From assembly GCF_900167455.1 (NCBI RefSeq), contig NZ_FUWJ01000006.1:62001-126000 (forward strand): DNA of 64,000 nucleotides, read 5' to 3'. Of the stretch, positions 35,058 through 44,404 are shown in pieces (positions within the stretch are counted from its first letter, which is position 1; each line of letters starts with the position of its first letter). This stretch comes from Enhydrobacter aerosaccus. GTDB taxonomy: Bacteria; Pseudomonadota; Alphaproteobacteria; Reyranellales; Reyranellaceae. The position numbers were made by a program, and so were the translations under genes. The notes under the pieces are model-generated. The model saw only the letters and a list, made by a program, of their open reading frames with translations, searched no databases and was not told the origin of the DNA.

Positions 35058-36503
35058 ATGAACGAGTGTTTCGAGACCGCAACCGGTCTTGCACGCGCTA
35101 TACGAAACGGGCGCATCACTTCCCGCGAGGCGACCGAGGCGCATCTGGAGCGTATCGCGCGGTTGAACGGGCCCTTGAATGCCCTGGTCGTCATCGACCG
35201 CCATGCTGCCCTCAAGACGGCGCGTGCTGCCGACAGGGCCCTGGCGAAGAAGGGGACGACACAGGGGCCCTTGCACGGCGTGCCGATCACCATCAAGGAG
35301 GCTTTCGACGTCGCTGGCCTGCACACGACGTCCAGCCATCCGCCGCTCAAGGACAATGTCGCCGTGTCGGATGCCGCTGTCGTGGCGCGGCTGCGGGCTG
35401 CCGGCGCGGTGATCCTGGGGAAGACCAACGTTCCCGAACTATGCATGGACTTCCAGACCGACAGTCCGCTGTTCGGCACCACCAAGAATGCCTGGGACAC
35501 GCGCCGCACCTCGGGCGGCTCGACCGGCGGTGGCGCGGTTGCCGTCGCCGCGCGATTCTCGCCGCTCGAGCTGGGCAGCGACATCGGCGGTTCGGTGCGC
35601 AATCCGGCCCATTTCAACGGCATCTTCTCGCTGAAGCCGACGGAATGGCGGGTGCCGGGCCGAGGCCATGTGCCCGGCCTTCCCGGGCAGACGCGGACGA
35701 TCCGCTACATGGGCGTCTATGGCCCGTTGGCGCGTTGCGTCGACGATCTCGACCTGGCGCTCCGCATCGTCGCCGGTCCCGACGGGTACGAGGCGGAGGC
35801 CGCCCCCGTGCCAATCGGCCCGACGCCGAGGCTCGCTGCCAAGGGCTTGCGGATTGCGGTGCTCGAGAGCAATCCGCTGGTGCCCGTCTCGGCGGACACG
35901 GCCAGGGTGGTCCAGGAGACCAGCCGATTGCTCGCCAAAGCCGGTGCCAGGGTGAAGCGCGTCGAGCCGGAGGGCCTCGATTGGCGGAAGGCCTGGGACG
36001 ACTGGTCTGACCTGCTGCAGTACGAGGTGCGCGCCCTGCAGCCGCTCGCCGACCGCGAGCGCTACTTCGATCGCACCGACGCCCCGGACCCGACGACGCG
36101 CTCGGTGGCGCGGGCGGCGCGGCTCGACATGGCGGAGTTCTTCGCCGTCCTCGATCGTCGCGACCAGGTCATGCGGCGCTGCGAGTCGTTCCTCGACGAC
36201 CACGATGCCTGGCTGATGCCGGTCATGCCCGACGCGGCCTTCGTCCGGCAGAAGCAAAGTCAGCCCTTGACCATCGACGGCCGCGACCATCCGTATTTCT
36301 TCGCCGGCACCTCCTACAACTTCCTTGCCAATTTCACCGGCCAGCCCTCCATCGTCTTGCCGTGCGGGTTCGCCCGCAACGGGTTGCCGATCGGCCTGCA
36401 GCTCACCGGCAAGCGCTGGGGCGAGGCGAAGCTGCTCGGTGTCGCCAAGGCGCTGGAGAAGCTTCTGCCGCCCTGTCCCGTGCCGCCCAACTACGCGGAC
36501 TGA
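35058..36503 (+). CDS. Amidase (amidase-signature family)
   Basis: 481-residue serine amidase. The Ser-cisSer-Lys triad is visible: Lys in VPITIKEAFD, Ser in TSGGSTGGGAVAVAA and the nucleophile Ser in LGSDIGGSVRNP. The domain spans nearly the whole protein and there is no signal peptide. It hydrolyses amide bonds of an unknown small substrate. The ribosome-binding site GGGGAGG lies before the ATG. It is transcribed alone, convergent with the TctC gene 3 bp beyond its stop. Confidence 0.92.
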   Translation: MNECFETATGLARAIRNGRITSREATEAHLERIARLNGPLNALVVIDRHAALKTARAADRALAKKGTTQGPLHGVPITIKEAFDVAGLHTTSSHPPLKDNVAVSDAAVVARLRAAGAVILGKTNVPELCMDFQTDSPLFGTTKNAWDTRRTSGGSTGGGAVAVAARFSPLELGSDIGGSVRNPAHFNGIFSLKPTEWRVPGRGHVPGLPGQTRTIRYMGVYGPLARCVDDLDLALRIVAGPDGYEAEAAPVPIGPTPRLAAKGLRIAVLESNPLVPVSADTARVVQETSRLLAKAGARVKRVEPEGLDWRKAWDDWSDLLQYEVRALQPLADRERYFDRTDAPDPTTRSVARAARLDMAEFFAVLDRRDQVMRRCESFLDDHDAWLMPVMPDAAFVRQKQSQPLTIDGRDHPYFFAGTSYNFLANFTGQPSIVLPCGFARNGLPIGLQLTGKRWGEAKLLGVAKALEKLLPPCPVPPNYAD

Positions 36504-36506
36504 TCC

Positions 36507-37475
36507 TCACTCGACCTTGACGTTGGCGTCGCTCAGGATCTTCTGCCATTTGGCGTATTCGGCGCGCTGGAACGCAGCGAAGGCTGCGGGCGCCATCTCG
36601 GTCGGTGTCGGCACGTCCTGGCCGAGATCTTCCATGCGGCTCCGGATGGCGGGATCCTGCAGCGTGGCGACGGCGGCCGCGTTCAGCTTCTCGACGATGG
36701 CGGCTGGCGTTCCCTTGGGGGCCCACAGGCCATGCCAGATGGCAACCTCCATCGGATAGCCGGCCTCGGCGGCGGTCGGGATCTCGGGCGCCGCGGCCGA
36801 ACGATCCTTGGCAGTGACCGCGTAGGCGCGGATCTTTCCCGCCCGGACGTGGGGAAGCGAGTTGGAGGACTGGTCCACCATCACCTGAATCTGGTTGGCG
36901 ATCAGGTCCTGCACGGCGGGCCCGGTGCCGCGATAGGGCACGAGCTGATATCTGGCGCCGGTGGCCGCGAAGAAGGCAAGGGCGCCGAGATGCGAGGCCG
37001 AGCCGATGCCGGCCGTTCCGCCAGAGACCTTGTCGGGATTGGCCTTGAGATAGTCCACCAGCTCTTTCAGGTTTTGCGCCGGCACGGCATTGGCGCTCAC
37101 CACCAGCATGGGATTGGAGGGCAGGCGCGCGATCGGCAAGAGATCGGTCAGCAGATCGTAGGACAGGTTCTTGTAGATGGTGCCGTTGGCGACATGGGTG
37201 CCGAGATGGCCGATGCTGATGGTGTAACCATCGGGAGCTGCGCGGACGGCCTTGCCGACGGCGATCGTGCCGGCTGCGCCGGTCGTATTGTCGATGATGA
37301 ATTGCTGGCCGAGTTCCTTGCCCATGCGCTCGCCGATGATGCGCGCCATCAAGTCCGTCGGTCCGCCGGCGGCGAAGGGCACGACCAGCGTGATCGGCCG
37401 GCTGGGATAGGTTTCGGCCAGGGCCGGTCCGGCTAGGGCACTGCCCAGCCCCGCCAACAGGGTTCTCCGCAGCAT
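36507..37475 (-). CDS. Tripartite tricarboxylate transporter substrate-binding protein (Bug/TctC)
   Basis: 322-residue periplasmic receptor. A signal peptide (LRRTLLAGLGSALAGPALA, cleavage after ALA) is followed by TYPSRPITLVVPFAAGGPTD, the classic Bug start, and VDYLKANPDKVSGGTAGIGS and LWAPKGTPAAIVEKLN later. These proteins bind carboxylates or other small acids. No TctA/TctB membrane genes are in the window, so it is an orphan receptor. It sits at the end of the atu-like operon, 59 bp after the carboxylase alpha gene, and may capture an acid used by that pathway. Confidence 0.92.
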   Translation of the reverse strand: MLRRTLLAGLGSALAGPALAETYPSRPITLVVPFAAGGPTDLMARIIGERMGKELGQQFIIDNTTGAAGTIAVGKAVRAAPDGYTISIGHLGTHVANGTIYKNLSYDLLTDLLPIARLPSNPMLVVSANAVPAQNLKELVDYLKANPDKVSGGTAGIGSASHLGALAFFAATGARYQLVPYRGTGPAVQDLIANQIQVMVDQSSNSLPHVRAGKIRAYAVTAKDRSAAAPEIPTAAEAGYPMEVAIWHGLWAPKGTPAAIVEKLNAAAVATLQDPAIRSRMEDLGQDVPTPTEMAPAAFAAFQRAEYAKWQKILSDANVKVE

Positions 37476-37534
37476 CACTTCCTCCCGCTTTTACAGGAGC
37501 GTTGCACCGTCTCTGGTGGCCGTAAAGTCGCGAG

Positions 37535-39421
37535 TCAGGCTGCGGCTTCCGTCGCCAGAGTCAACAGAACGGTGCGATTGCTCACCTGCTGCCCCTCCTG
37601 CACCGCGATCGATTCGACCCGCGCATCAAAGGCGGCCTTGAGCTGATGCTGGATCTTCATGGCCTCAAGAACGATCATGGTCTGGCCTTTGATGACGGTG
37701 TTGCCGGGCGCGACCTTGACTGAGACGATCCGTCCGTCCATCGGCGCCCGGAGCTTGCCGTCGCTGCCGGCCGCAGCAGCCGCGGGCGGCATGTAGGTGC
37801 GATCCTCGAAGCGCACCGTATGGCCATCGAGATCGACGATTATCTGGCGGCCGTCGATATGGAACGGGAGCGTGGCGGGAACCGGAGTGGTCGCGGCCAC
37901 CGTCATCGCGCGCTCGACATCGCCCACAGCCAGCTTGATTGGCGTCGGCTCCGGATTGGAATTGCGCCAGCCGCGGAAGGCGGGCGGATAGCGCTTCGCC
38001 GACTCGTGCCACAGGAGTGAGGCGGCGAGCTGCCAGTGCTGATCCGTGACCTCTGGTGGCTTCAGCGCATCGCCGGCGAAATAGCGGCCGATGAAGGCTG
38101 TCGTGGCCTGGCCGGCAGCGAATGCCGGGTGCTCCAGCAGGCGGATCAGGAAATGCCGGTTGGTCGTCGGGCCAAGGACGACGGTCTCCTGCAGGGCGCG
38201 CACGAGCCGGGTGCGGGCCTGCTCGCGTGTGGCGCCGTACGCAATCACCTTGGCGATCATGGGATCGTAGAAGGGGGAAATGGCGAGTCCGTCCGTCATG
38301 CCATGATCGATGCGGATGCTCGGACCGCTGGCCGGCCGCCAGACGTCAATGCGCCCCGTCTGCGGCAGGAAGCCGGCGTAGGGATCCTCGGCATAGAGGC
38401 GGACTTCAATGGCATGGCCGTCGAGCCGGATATCGGCCTGTGACAGCGGGAGGGCCTCGCCACGCGCGACGCGGATCTGCCACTCGACGAGATCGAGGCC
38501 GGTGATCGCTTCGGTCACCGGATGCTCGACCTGCAGGCGGGTATTCATCTCCAGGAAGTAGAATGCACCATCGCTGCCGAGCAGGAACTCGACCGTGCCC
38601 GCGCCGCGATAGCCGACGGCCTTCGCGGCCGCCACGGCGGCGGCTCCCATGCGCTGTCGCAGATCGGGATCGACGGCGGGCGAGGGCGCTTCCTCGATCA
38701 CCTTCTGATGGCGGCGCTGCACCGAGCAGTCGCGCTCGCCGAGATGGATGACATTGCCCTGGCTATCGGCGAAGACCTGGATCTCGACATGGCGTCCGTC
38801 GATTACGGCCTTCTCGAGGATCAGCTCGCCGGAGCCGAAGGCATTCTCTGCCTCGGCGCGCGCCGTGCGGATGGCTTCAGCAAGTTGCGCTTCCTGCTCT
38901 ACCAGACGCATGCCGCGCCCGCCGCCACCGGCGGCCGCCTTGACCATCACGGGCAGGCCGATCTTGCGCGCCTCCTGTTCCAGCGTTGCGTCACTCTGGT
39001 CCGCGCCCTGGTATCCCGGCACGCACGGGACGCCAGCCTCGATCATACGCCGCTTGGCGGCTGCCTTGTTGCCCATGGCTGCGATGGCGCTGGCCGGCGG
39101 TCCGATGAAGACGAGCCCCATCTTCTCACAGGCGCTGGCAAAGCGCTCGTTCTCGGACAGGAAGCCGTACCCCGGATGGATGGCGTCGGCTCCCGTCTGG
39201 CGAGCCGCATCGAGGACGCGGTCGATGTCGAGATAGCTCTCGCCAACCGGAGGTGGCCCTATGCGGACTGCCTCATCGGCAAAGGCGACGTGCGGCGCCT
39301 CGCGATCGGCGTCGGAATAGGCGGCGACGGTGCGATAGCCCATCGCCTTGGCCGTGCGCATGATACGCCAGGCGATCTCGGCACGGTTGGCGACCAGGAT
39401 CTTGCTGAAGGATGTCGTCAT
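37535..39421 (-). CDS. Acyl-CoA carboxylase alpha subunit: biotin carboxylase + biotin carrier (AtuF/LiuD-like)
   Basis: 628 residues: biotin carboxylase (ILVANRAEIAWRIMRTA start, ATP-grasp with MVKAAAGGGGRGMRLV, EMNTRLQVEHPVTE) over about 1-450, then a linking BT region, then a biotinyl domain with EAMKIQHQL near the C-terminus (Met-Lys-Ile rather than Met-Lys-Met). It carboxylates its own biotin for transfer by the beta subunit at 42785-44401. Within this gene order it corresponds to AtuF (geranyl-CoA carboxylase) or LiuD (methylcrotonyl-CoA carboxylase). The ATG at 39421 overlaps the hydratase stop by 4 bp. Confidence 0.9.
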   Translation of the reverse strand: MTTSFSKILVANRAEIAWRIMRTAKAMGYRTVAAYSDADREAPHVAFADEAVRIGPPPVGESYLDIDRVLDAARQTGADAIHPGYGFLSENERFASACEKMGLVFIGPPASAIAAMGNKAAAKRRMIEAGVPCVPGYQGADQSDATLEQEARKIGLPVMVKAAAGGGGRGMRLVEQEAQLAEAIRTARAEAENAFGSGELILEKAVIDGRHVEIQVFADSQGNVIHLGERDCSVQRRHQKVIEEAPSPAVDPDLRQRMGAAAVAAAKAVGYRGAGTVEFLLGSDGAFYFLEMNTRLQVEHPVTEAITGLDLVEWQIRVARGEALPLSQADIRLDGHAIEVRLYAEDPYAGFLPQTGRIDVWRPASGPSIRIDHGMTDGLAISPFYDPMIAKVIAYGATREQARTRLVRALQETVVLGPTTNRHFLIRLLEHPAFAAGQATTAFIGRYFAGDALKPPEVTDQHWQLAASLLWHESAKRYPPAFRGWRNSNPEPTPIKLAVGDVERAMTVAATTPVPATLPFHIDGRQIIVDLDGHTVRFEDRTYMPPAAAAAGSDGKLRAPMDGRIVSVKVAPGNTVIKGQTMIVLEAMKIQHQLKAAFDARVESIAVQEGQQVSNRTVLLTLATEAAA

Positions 39422-40236
39422 TCGACGGCCCATCGGGGAGGCCGCTTTTCGGCAAAGGCGCGCAACCCCTCGGCGGCCTCGGGGCTGCGACGCGCTTCGG
39501 CGAACTTGTCGGCGGCGAAATCGAGCACCGACGACAATGGCTCGGTCCCGACCTTCATCACCACCGCCTTGGTAGCGGCATTGGCGAAGGGGGCGCAGCG
39601 GTCGACCTGCTTCAGCACCTCTTCGAGTTTGGCGTCGAGAGCGGCGCTATCCTTCACGAGATAGTGGGCGATGCCGAGACGATAGGCCTCCGGACCCTTG
39701 AAGCGAGCGGCCGTCAACGCGAGGTGCCGCGTCTGCGGCACGCCGATGCGAGCGGCCACGAACGGCGCGATCTGCGCTGGAACGATGCCGATCGCGGTCT
39801 CGCTCATGGCGAAGCCGGCATCCTCGGTGCAGATCGCGACGTCCGACACGCAGAGGAGACCGAAGCCGCCGGCGATGGCATAGCCCTCGACCGCCGCGAC
39901 GACGACCTGTGGCGCGGTGTTCACCAGCTCGAGGAAGGTGCCGAACTGGCGGTTGTTCACCGCGATCGGGTCCTTCTCGCCGGGCTTCGGCGGCTCGTTG
40001 AAGCTTTGCTCCATGTTCTTGAGATCGGCTCCGGCGCAGAAGGTGCCGCCGGCTCCGCGCAGGATCATCACCTTGATGTCCCGGCGATCGCGCAGGACCT
40101 CGAAGACGGAGCGCAGCTCGCCGATCAGGGTCGGGTTGAGCGCGTTCTTCACCTCGGGGCGATTCAAGGTGACGTAGAGCCGTGAGCGCTCGCGGCGCAG
40201 CAGCAGCGTGTCGTACTTGGGCGCGAAGTCGGACAT
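39418..40236 (-). CDS. Enoyl-CoA hydratase/isomerase family protein (AtuE/LiuC-like)
   Basis: 272-residue crotonase-fold protein. 'VMILRGAGGTFCAGADLKNME' forms the first oxyanion-hole strand, and 'AAVEGYAIAGGFGLLCVSDVAI' the second; 'FAMSETAIGIVPAQIAPFVAARIG' contains the usual catalytic Glu. In this operon it would hydrate the product of the carboxylase: isohexenylglutaconyl-CoA (AtuE) or 3-methylglutaconyl-CoA (LiuC). The ATG shares a base with the stop codon of the upstream acyl-CoA dehydrogenase and its own stop overlaps the alpha-subunit gene, so the three are translationally coupled. Confidence 0.9.
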   Translation of the reverse strand: MSDFAPKYDTLLLRRERSRLYVTLNRPEVKNALNPTLIGELRSVFEVLRDRRDIKVMILRGAGGTFCAGADLKNMEQSFNEPPKPGEKDPIAVNNRQFGTFLELVNTAPQVVVAAVEGYAIAGGFGLLCVSDVAICTEDAGFAMSETAIGIVPAQIAPFVAARIGVPQTRHLALTAARFKGPEAYRLGIAHYLVKDSAALDAKLEEVLKQVDRCAPFANAATKAVVMKVGTEPLSSVLDFAADKFAEARRSPEAAEGLRAFAEKRPPRWAVE

Positions 40237-41396
40237 CAGCGGTTCTCCCCCCGCGGCAACGTACCCATCATCTTGGAGATGATCTGCAGCATCACTTCGT
40301 CGGCGCCGCCGCCGATCGAAGCCAGGCGTGAATCCCGGAAGGCGCGGGCCGTCGGCGATTCCCAGAGATAGCCGGCGCCGCCCCAGTATTGCAGGCAGCC
40401 GTCGGTCACCAGCCGCACCATGCGGCCGGCCTTCAGCTTGGCCATGGAGGCGAGCAGGGTGACATCCTTGCCCTCGAGATATTCCTCGCAGGCGCGGTAG
40501 CAGAGGGAACGCACCAGCTCGATCTCGGTGCGCAGCTCCGCCAGCTTGAAATGAATCACCTGGTTGTCGAGCAGGGACCGGCCGAACACCTTTCGCTCGC
40601 GCGTGTACTCGATCGTCTCGTCGATCAGCCGTTCCATGCCGACGACGGCGCTGATCGCGCCCCACAGCCGCTCCTCCTGGAATTGCTGCATCTGGTAGAT
40701 GAAGCCCATGCCTTCCTGCCCGATCGTGTAACGGACGGGCACCTTCACCTCGTCGAAGAAGATCTGGGCGGTATCGGAACTGCGCATGCCGAGCTTGTCG
40801 AGCTTCTTCACGACCTGCACGCCCTTGGTCGTCATCGGCAGGACGATCATCGACTTGTTCTTGTGCACCGGCCCTTCGCCGGTGTTGGCCAGCAGACACA
40901 TCCAGTCGGCCTGGGTGCCGTTTGTGGTCCACATCTTGCCGCCGTTGATGACCCAGTCACCGCCCACCTTGCGGGCCGTGGTCTTCAGGGACGCCACGTC
41001 TGATCCGGCGCCGACCTCGGAAACGCCGAGGCAGGCGACATAGTCACCCGCAATCGAGGGGGCGAGGAATTCGCGCCGCAGCTCGTCGCTGCCGTGGCGG
41101 GCGAGGGCGGGGGTCGCCATGTCGGTCTGCACGCCGATCGCCATGGGCACCGATCCGCAATGGATGTGGCCCAGCTCCTCGGCCATCACCATGGCGTAGG
41201 AATAATCGAGCCCCATGCCGCCATATTCGGTGGGCTTGTTGATACCGAGTAGACCGGCATCGCCCAGAGCCTTGAAGACCTTGTGGGCGGGGAAGATTCC
41301 ATCCTCTTCCCATTGGTCGACATGCGGATTGATATCCTTGTCGATGATCGCCCGCAGCGTGCGGCGGATCTCTTCATGTTCCTGGGTGAACTGCAC
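40236..41396 (-). CDS. Acyl-CoA dehydrogenase (AtuD/citronellyl-CoA dehydrogenase-like), copy 2
   Basis: 386-residue FAD acyl-CoA dehydrogenase, strongly similar along its whole length to the adjacent 41599-42759 gene. ACLGVSEVGAGSDVASLKTT and 'WVINGGKMWTTNGTQADWMC' are the family signatures. The position of the common catalytic Glu (YEGT) reads IGGGADEV, as in isovaleryl-CoA and long-chain dehydrogenases, where the base is a Glu on helix G; QEERLWGA here can supply it. This suits 3-branched acyl-CoAs such as citronellyl-CoA. The start is a GTG at the conserved family position with a GAGGA ribosome-binding site. A 202-bp spacer with a palindrome lies upstream. Confidence 0.92.
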   Translation of the reverse strand: MQFTQEHEEIRRTLRAIIDKDINPHVDQWEEDGIFPAHKVFKALGDAGLLGINKPTEYGGMGLDYSYAMVMAEELGHIHCGSVPMAIGVQTDMATPALARHGSDELRREFLAPSIAGDYVACLGVSEVGAGSDVASLKTTARKVGGDWVINGGKMWTTNGTQADWMCLLANTGEGPVHKNKSMIVLPMTTKGVQVVKKLDKLGMRSSDTAQIFFDEVKVPVRYTIGQEGMGFIYQMQQFQEERLWGAISAVVGMERLIDETIEYTRERKVFGRSLLDNQVIHFKLAELRTEIELVRSLCYRACEEYLEGKDVTLLASMAKLKAGRMVRLVTDGCLQYWGGAGYLWESPTARAFRDSRLASIGGGADEVMLQIISKMMGTLPRGENR

Positions 41397-41450
41397 GGGT
41401 CGTTTCCTCTGTCGATCGCGTTCGATGCCGGTCAGCCACGTCGCGGGCTG

Positions 41451-41466
41451 GTTACCGGCCGGTAAC
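41451..41466. promoter_or_regulatory. Perfect 16-bp palindrome between the two acyl-CoA dehydrogenase genes
   Basis: GTTACCGG followed directly by CCGGTAAC, a perfect palindrome 54 bp upstream of the second dehydrogenase start, flanked by an AT-rich stretch (AAATAAATGGAAATTTAAT) in an otherwise GC-rich region. Its size and symmetry fit a TetR-type operator, suggesting an internal promoter for the distal part of the operon. Confidence 0.55.
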
Positions 41467-41598
41467 GCTTAAATAAATGGAAATTTAATGGAGCGAGGCT
41501 CGGCGAGCCGGAAAAGGCGATCATGCCGAACAGGATAGGCTGGCCGTACCTCGATTCCCGATTCCGGTCTTGAATGGCGGTGGCTTCGCCCGCGCCCA

Positions 41599-42759
41599 TC
41601 AGCGATTATCCAGCCGCGGCATGGTGCCCATCAGCTTGGAGATGATCTGCAGCATCACCTCGTCGGCACCGCCGCCGATCGAGCCCAGGCGTCCGTCGCG
41701 ATAGCTGCGCGCCACCGGGCTGTCCCACAGATAACCGGCGCCCCCCCAGTATTGCAGGCAGGCGTCCGAGACTTCGCGGCGCAGCCGACCGGCCTTCAAC
41801 TTGCCCATCGAGGCCAGCATGGTGACGTCCTTGCCGGCGAGGTAGTCCTCGCAGGCGCGATAGACGAGCGACCGCAGCGCCTCGACCTCGCTCTTGAGCT
41901 CGGCCAGCCGGAAATGGACGACCTGGTTGTCGAGCAACGGACGACCGAACACCTGACGCTCGCGCGTATAGTCGATCGTCGCGTTGATGATGCGCTCGCA
42001 GCCCATCAGCGTGCCGGCGCCGGCCCATAGCCGCTCCTCCTGGAATTGCTGCATCTGGTAGATGAAGCCCGATCCCGGCTGGCCGATCGTGTAGCGCACC
42101 GGCACCTTCACCTCGTCGAAGAAGGTCTGCACCGTGTCGGAGGCGCGCATCCCAAGCTTGTTCAGCTTCTTCACGATCGAGATGCCCTTGGTCTTCATCG
42201 GCACCACGATCAGGGATTTGTTCTTGTGCACCGGGCCGTCGCCGCTATTGGCAAGAAGACACATCCAGTCGGCCTGTGCGCCGTTGGTGGTCCACATCTT
42301 GCCGCCGTTGATGACCCAGTCGCCACCGACCCGGCGTGCCGTGGTCTTGATCGAGGCGACGTCGGAACCGGCGCCGGTCTCGGAGACGCCGAGACAGGCG
42401 ACGTAGTCGCCGCTGATCGACGGCGCCAGGAATTCCTGCCTGAGTTCATCGCTGCCGTAGCGAGCGAGTGCCGGCGTGGCCATGGAGATCTGCACGCCGG
42501 TTGCCATCGGGATCGAGCCGCCGTTCACCAGCCCCAGCGACTCCGAGCAGATCATGGCATAGGAGAAGTCGAGGCCCGAGCCGCCGAACTCGACGGGCTT
42601 GTCGACGCCGAGCAGTCCGGCATTGCCCATCTTCTTGAACAGCTCGTGAGCCGGGAACTGGCCTTCCCTTTCCCATTCGTCGACGTACGGATTGACCTCG
42701 CGATCGATCAGCGTCTTCCAGGTCTGGCGCAGCGCCTCATGTTCCGGCGTGAATTTCAT
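41599..42759 (-). CDS. Acyl-CoA dehydrogenase (AtuD/citronellyl-CoA dehydrogenase-like), copy 1
   Basis: 386 residues, same length and near-colinear with the downstream dehydrogenase; it opens MKFTPEHEALRQTWKTLIDR. ACLGVSETGAGSDVASIKTT and 'WVINGGKMWTTNGAQADWMC' are intact; again IGGGADEV replaces the YEGT catalytic site and QEERLW offers the helix-G Glu. In the atu pathway this enzyme converts citronellyl-CoA to geranyl-CoA; in the liu pathway the equivalent is isovaleryl-CoA dehydrogenase. The ATG matches the paralogue; the open frame upstream runs into the carboxylase gene and is rejected. It lies 25 bp after the carboxylase beta gene. Confidence 0.92.
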   Translation of the reverse strand: MKFTPEHEALRQTWKTLIDREVNPYVDEWEREGQFPAHELFKKMGNAGLLGVDKPVEFGGSGLDFSYAMICSESLGLVNGGSIPMATGVQISMATPALARYGSDELRQEFLAPSISGDYVACLGVSETGAGSDVASIKTTARRVGGDWVINGGKMWTTNGAQADWMCLLANSGDGPVHKNKSLIVVPMKTKGISIVKKLNKLGMRASDTVQTFFDEVKVPVRYTIGQPGSGFIYQMQQFQEERLWAGAGTLMGCERIINATIDYTRERQVFGRPLLDNQVVHFRLAELKSEVEALRSLVYRACEDYLAGKDVTMLASMGKLKAGRLRREVSDACLQYWGGAGYLWDSPVARSYRDGRLGSIGGGADEVMLQIISKLMGTMPRLDNR

Positions 42760-42784
42760 CCTGTCGTTTCCTCTTTGTCTTGCG

Positions 42785-44401
42785 TCACATCCGGGCGACG
42801 CCGAAGGTGATCGGATTGAGCGGACGCACCATCGATTCGCGAGCGATCGAGAGCGTGAAGGCCAGGACCTTGCGGGTGTCGCGCGGATCGATGATGCCGT
42901 CGTCCCACAGGTGCGCGGTGCCGTAGAGCGCGGTCGACTCGCGTTCGAACTGGTCGACAATCGCCTTGAACATCTTGTCGATCTGTTCGCGCGGCGGCTC
43001 CTTGCCTTCGCGCAGGAACTTCTGTTCGGTCACGGTCTTCATCACACCGGCGGCCTGCTCGCCGCCCATCACGGCGGTACGGCTGTTGGGCCAGGCGAAG
43101 ATGAAGCGCGGATCGTAGGCGCGGCCGCACATGCCGTAGTTGCCGGCGCCGAAGCTGCCGCCGATCACGATGGTGATCTGCGGCACCGTCGCGTTGGCGA
43201 CCGCCTGGATCATCTTGGAGCCATGCTTGACGATGCCGCCGCGCTCGGCCTCGGTGCCGACCATGTAGCCGGTCGTGTTCTGCAGGTAGACGATCGGCGT
43301 GCCCTGCTGGCAGCAGAGCTGGATGAACTGGGCCGCCTTGACGGCGCCCTTCGTCGTGATCGGTCCGTTGTTGCCGATCAGCCCGACCGGTTCGCCCTCG
43401 ATCTCGGCCCAACCGCAGATCGTCTGCTGGTCGAACAGGCCCTTGAACTCGAGGAAGTCGGAGCCGTCGACCAGGCGCGCAATCACTTCGCGGACGTCAT
43501 AGGGATCCTTGTGCGAGGGCGGGACGACGCCACACAGCTCGTCGATATCGTACAGCGGCTCCTTGAAGGACTTCGCTGTCCTGGGAGGCAGCTTGTCGTT
43601 CCAGTGCCACTTGGCAATCACTTCTCGCGCCATGCGGATGCCGTCGGCGTCGTCCTCGGCCATCCATTCGGCGACGCCCGAGACGGTCGCATGCATTTCC
43701 GCGCCGCCCAGCTCCTCGTCGGTGGCAATCTCGCCGGTCGCGGCCTTGAGCAACGGCGGGCCGGCCAGGAACACCTTGGCCTGATTGCGCACCATGATGA
43801 CGTAATCCGACAGGCCGGGAAGGTAGGCGCCACCGGCCGTCGAGGAGCCGTGCACCACCGTCACCTGCGGAATGCCGCGCGCCGACATGCGCGCCTGGTT
43901 GGCGAAGCCGCGGCCGCCCGGCACGAAGATCTCGGCCTGATAGAGCAGGTTGGCGCCACCGGACTCGACCAGGTTCACAACTGGCAGCTTGTTCTCCAGC
44001 ACGATCTGCTGCACGCGCTGGCCCTTGCGCTGGCCGGAGGGGGCGACGGTGCCGCCTTTGATGGCGGAGTTCGACGCGGTGACGATGCAGCGCACCCCTT
44101 CGACATAGCCGATGCCGGAGACCGAGCCGCCGCCGGCGCTCGAACCGTCCTTGTCGTCATGCATGCGATAGCCGGCGAGCGGCATCAACTCCAGGAACGG
44201 CGCACCGCGGTCGAGCAGCAGCGCGATGCGCTCGCGCGGCATCAGCTGCTTGCGCTTGCGGAAGCGCTCGCGGACCTTCTCGGACGCCGCCTGCACGCTG
44301 GCCTCGGCATCGCGAAATTCCTGGATCGCGGCCAGCATGCGCTCGCGGTTCTTCCTGAACTCGTCGCTGTTGCGGTCGATCTGGCTCTCGATGATGGGCA
44401 T
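42785..44401 (-). CDS. Acyl-CoA carboxylase beta subunit (AtuC/LiuB-like carboxyltransferase)
   Basis: 538-residue carboxyltransferase. N-terminal half: 'RFRKRKQLMPRERIALLLDRGAPFLEL', LVESGGANLL and HGSSTAGGAYLPGLSDY; C-terminal half: PVGLIGNNGPITTKGAVKAAQFI, 'NTTGYMVGTEAERGGIVKHGSKMI', and GGSFGAGNYGMCGRAYDPRF for CoA and carboxybiotin binding. This is the methylcrotonyl/geranyl-CoA carboxylase branch. Its biotin-bearing partner is the alpha gene four genes downstream. Operon order and the AtuD-like neighbours favour geranyl-CoA over 3-methylcrotonyl-CoA, but the pocket residue that separates them was not aligned here. Confidence 0.91.
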   Translation of the reverse strand: MPIIESQIDRNSDEFRKNRERMLAAIQEFRDAEASVQAASEKVRERFRKRKQLMPRERIALLLDRGAPFLELMPLAGYRMHDDKDGSSAGGGSVSGIGYVEGVRCIVTASNSAIKGGTVAPSGQRKGQRVQQIVLENKLPVVNLVESGGANLLYQAEIFVPGGRGFANQARMSARGIPQVTVVHGSSTAGGAYLPGLSDYVIMVRNQAKVFLAGPPLLKAATGEIATDEELGGAEMHATVSGVAEWMAEDDADGIRMAREVIAKWHWNDKLPPRTAKSFKEPLYDIDELCGVVPPSHKDPYDVREVIARLVDGSDFLEFKGLFDQQTICGWAEIEGEPVGLIGNNGPITTKGAVKAAQFIQLCCQQGTPIVYLQNTTGYMVGTEAERGGIVKHGSKMIQAVANATVPQITIVIGGSFGAGNYGMCGRAYDPRFIFAWPNSRTAVMGGEQAAGVMKTVTEQKFLREGKEPPREQIDKMFKAIVDQFERESTALYGTAHLWDDGIIDPRDTRKVLAFTLSIARESMVRPLNPITFGVARM

Positions 44402-44404
44402 GGT

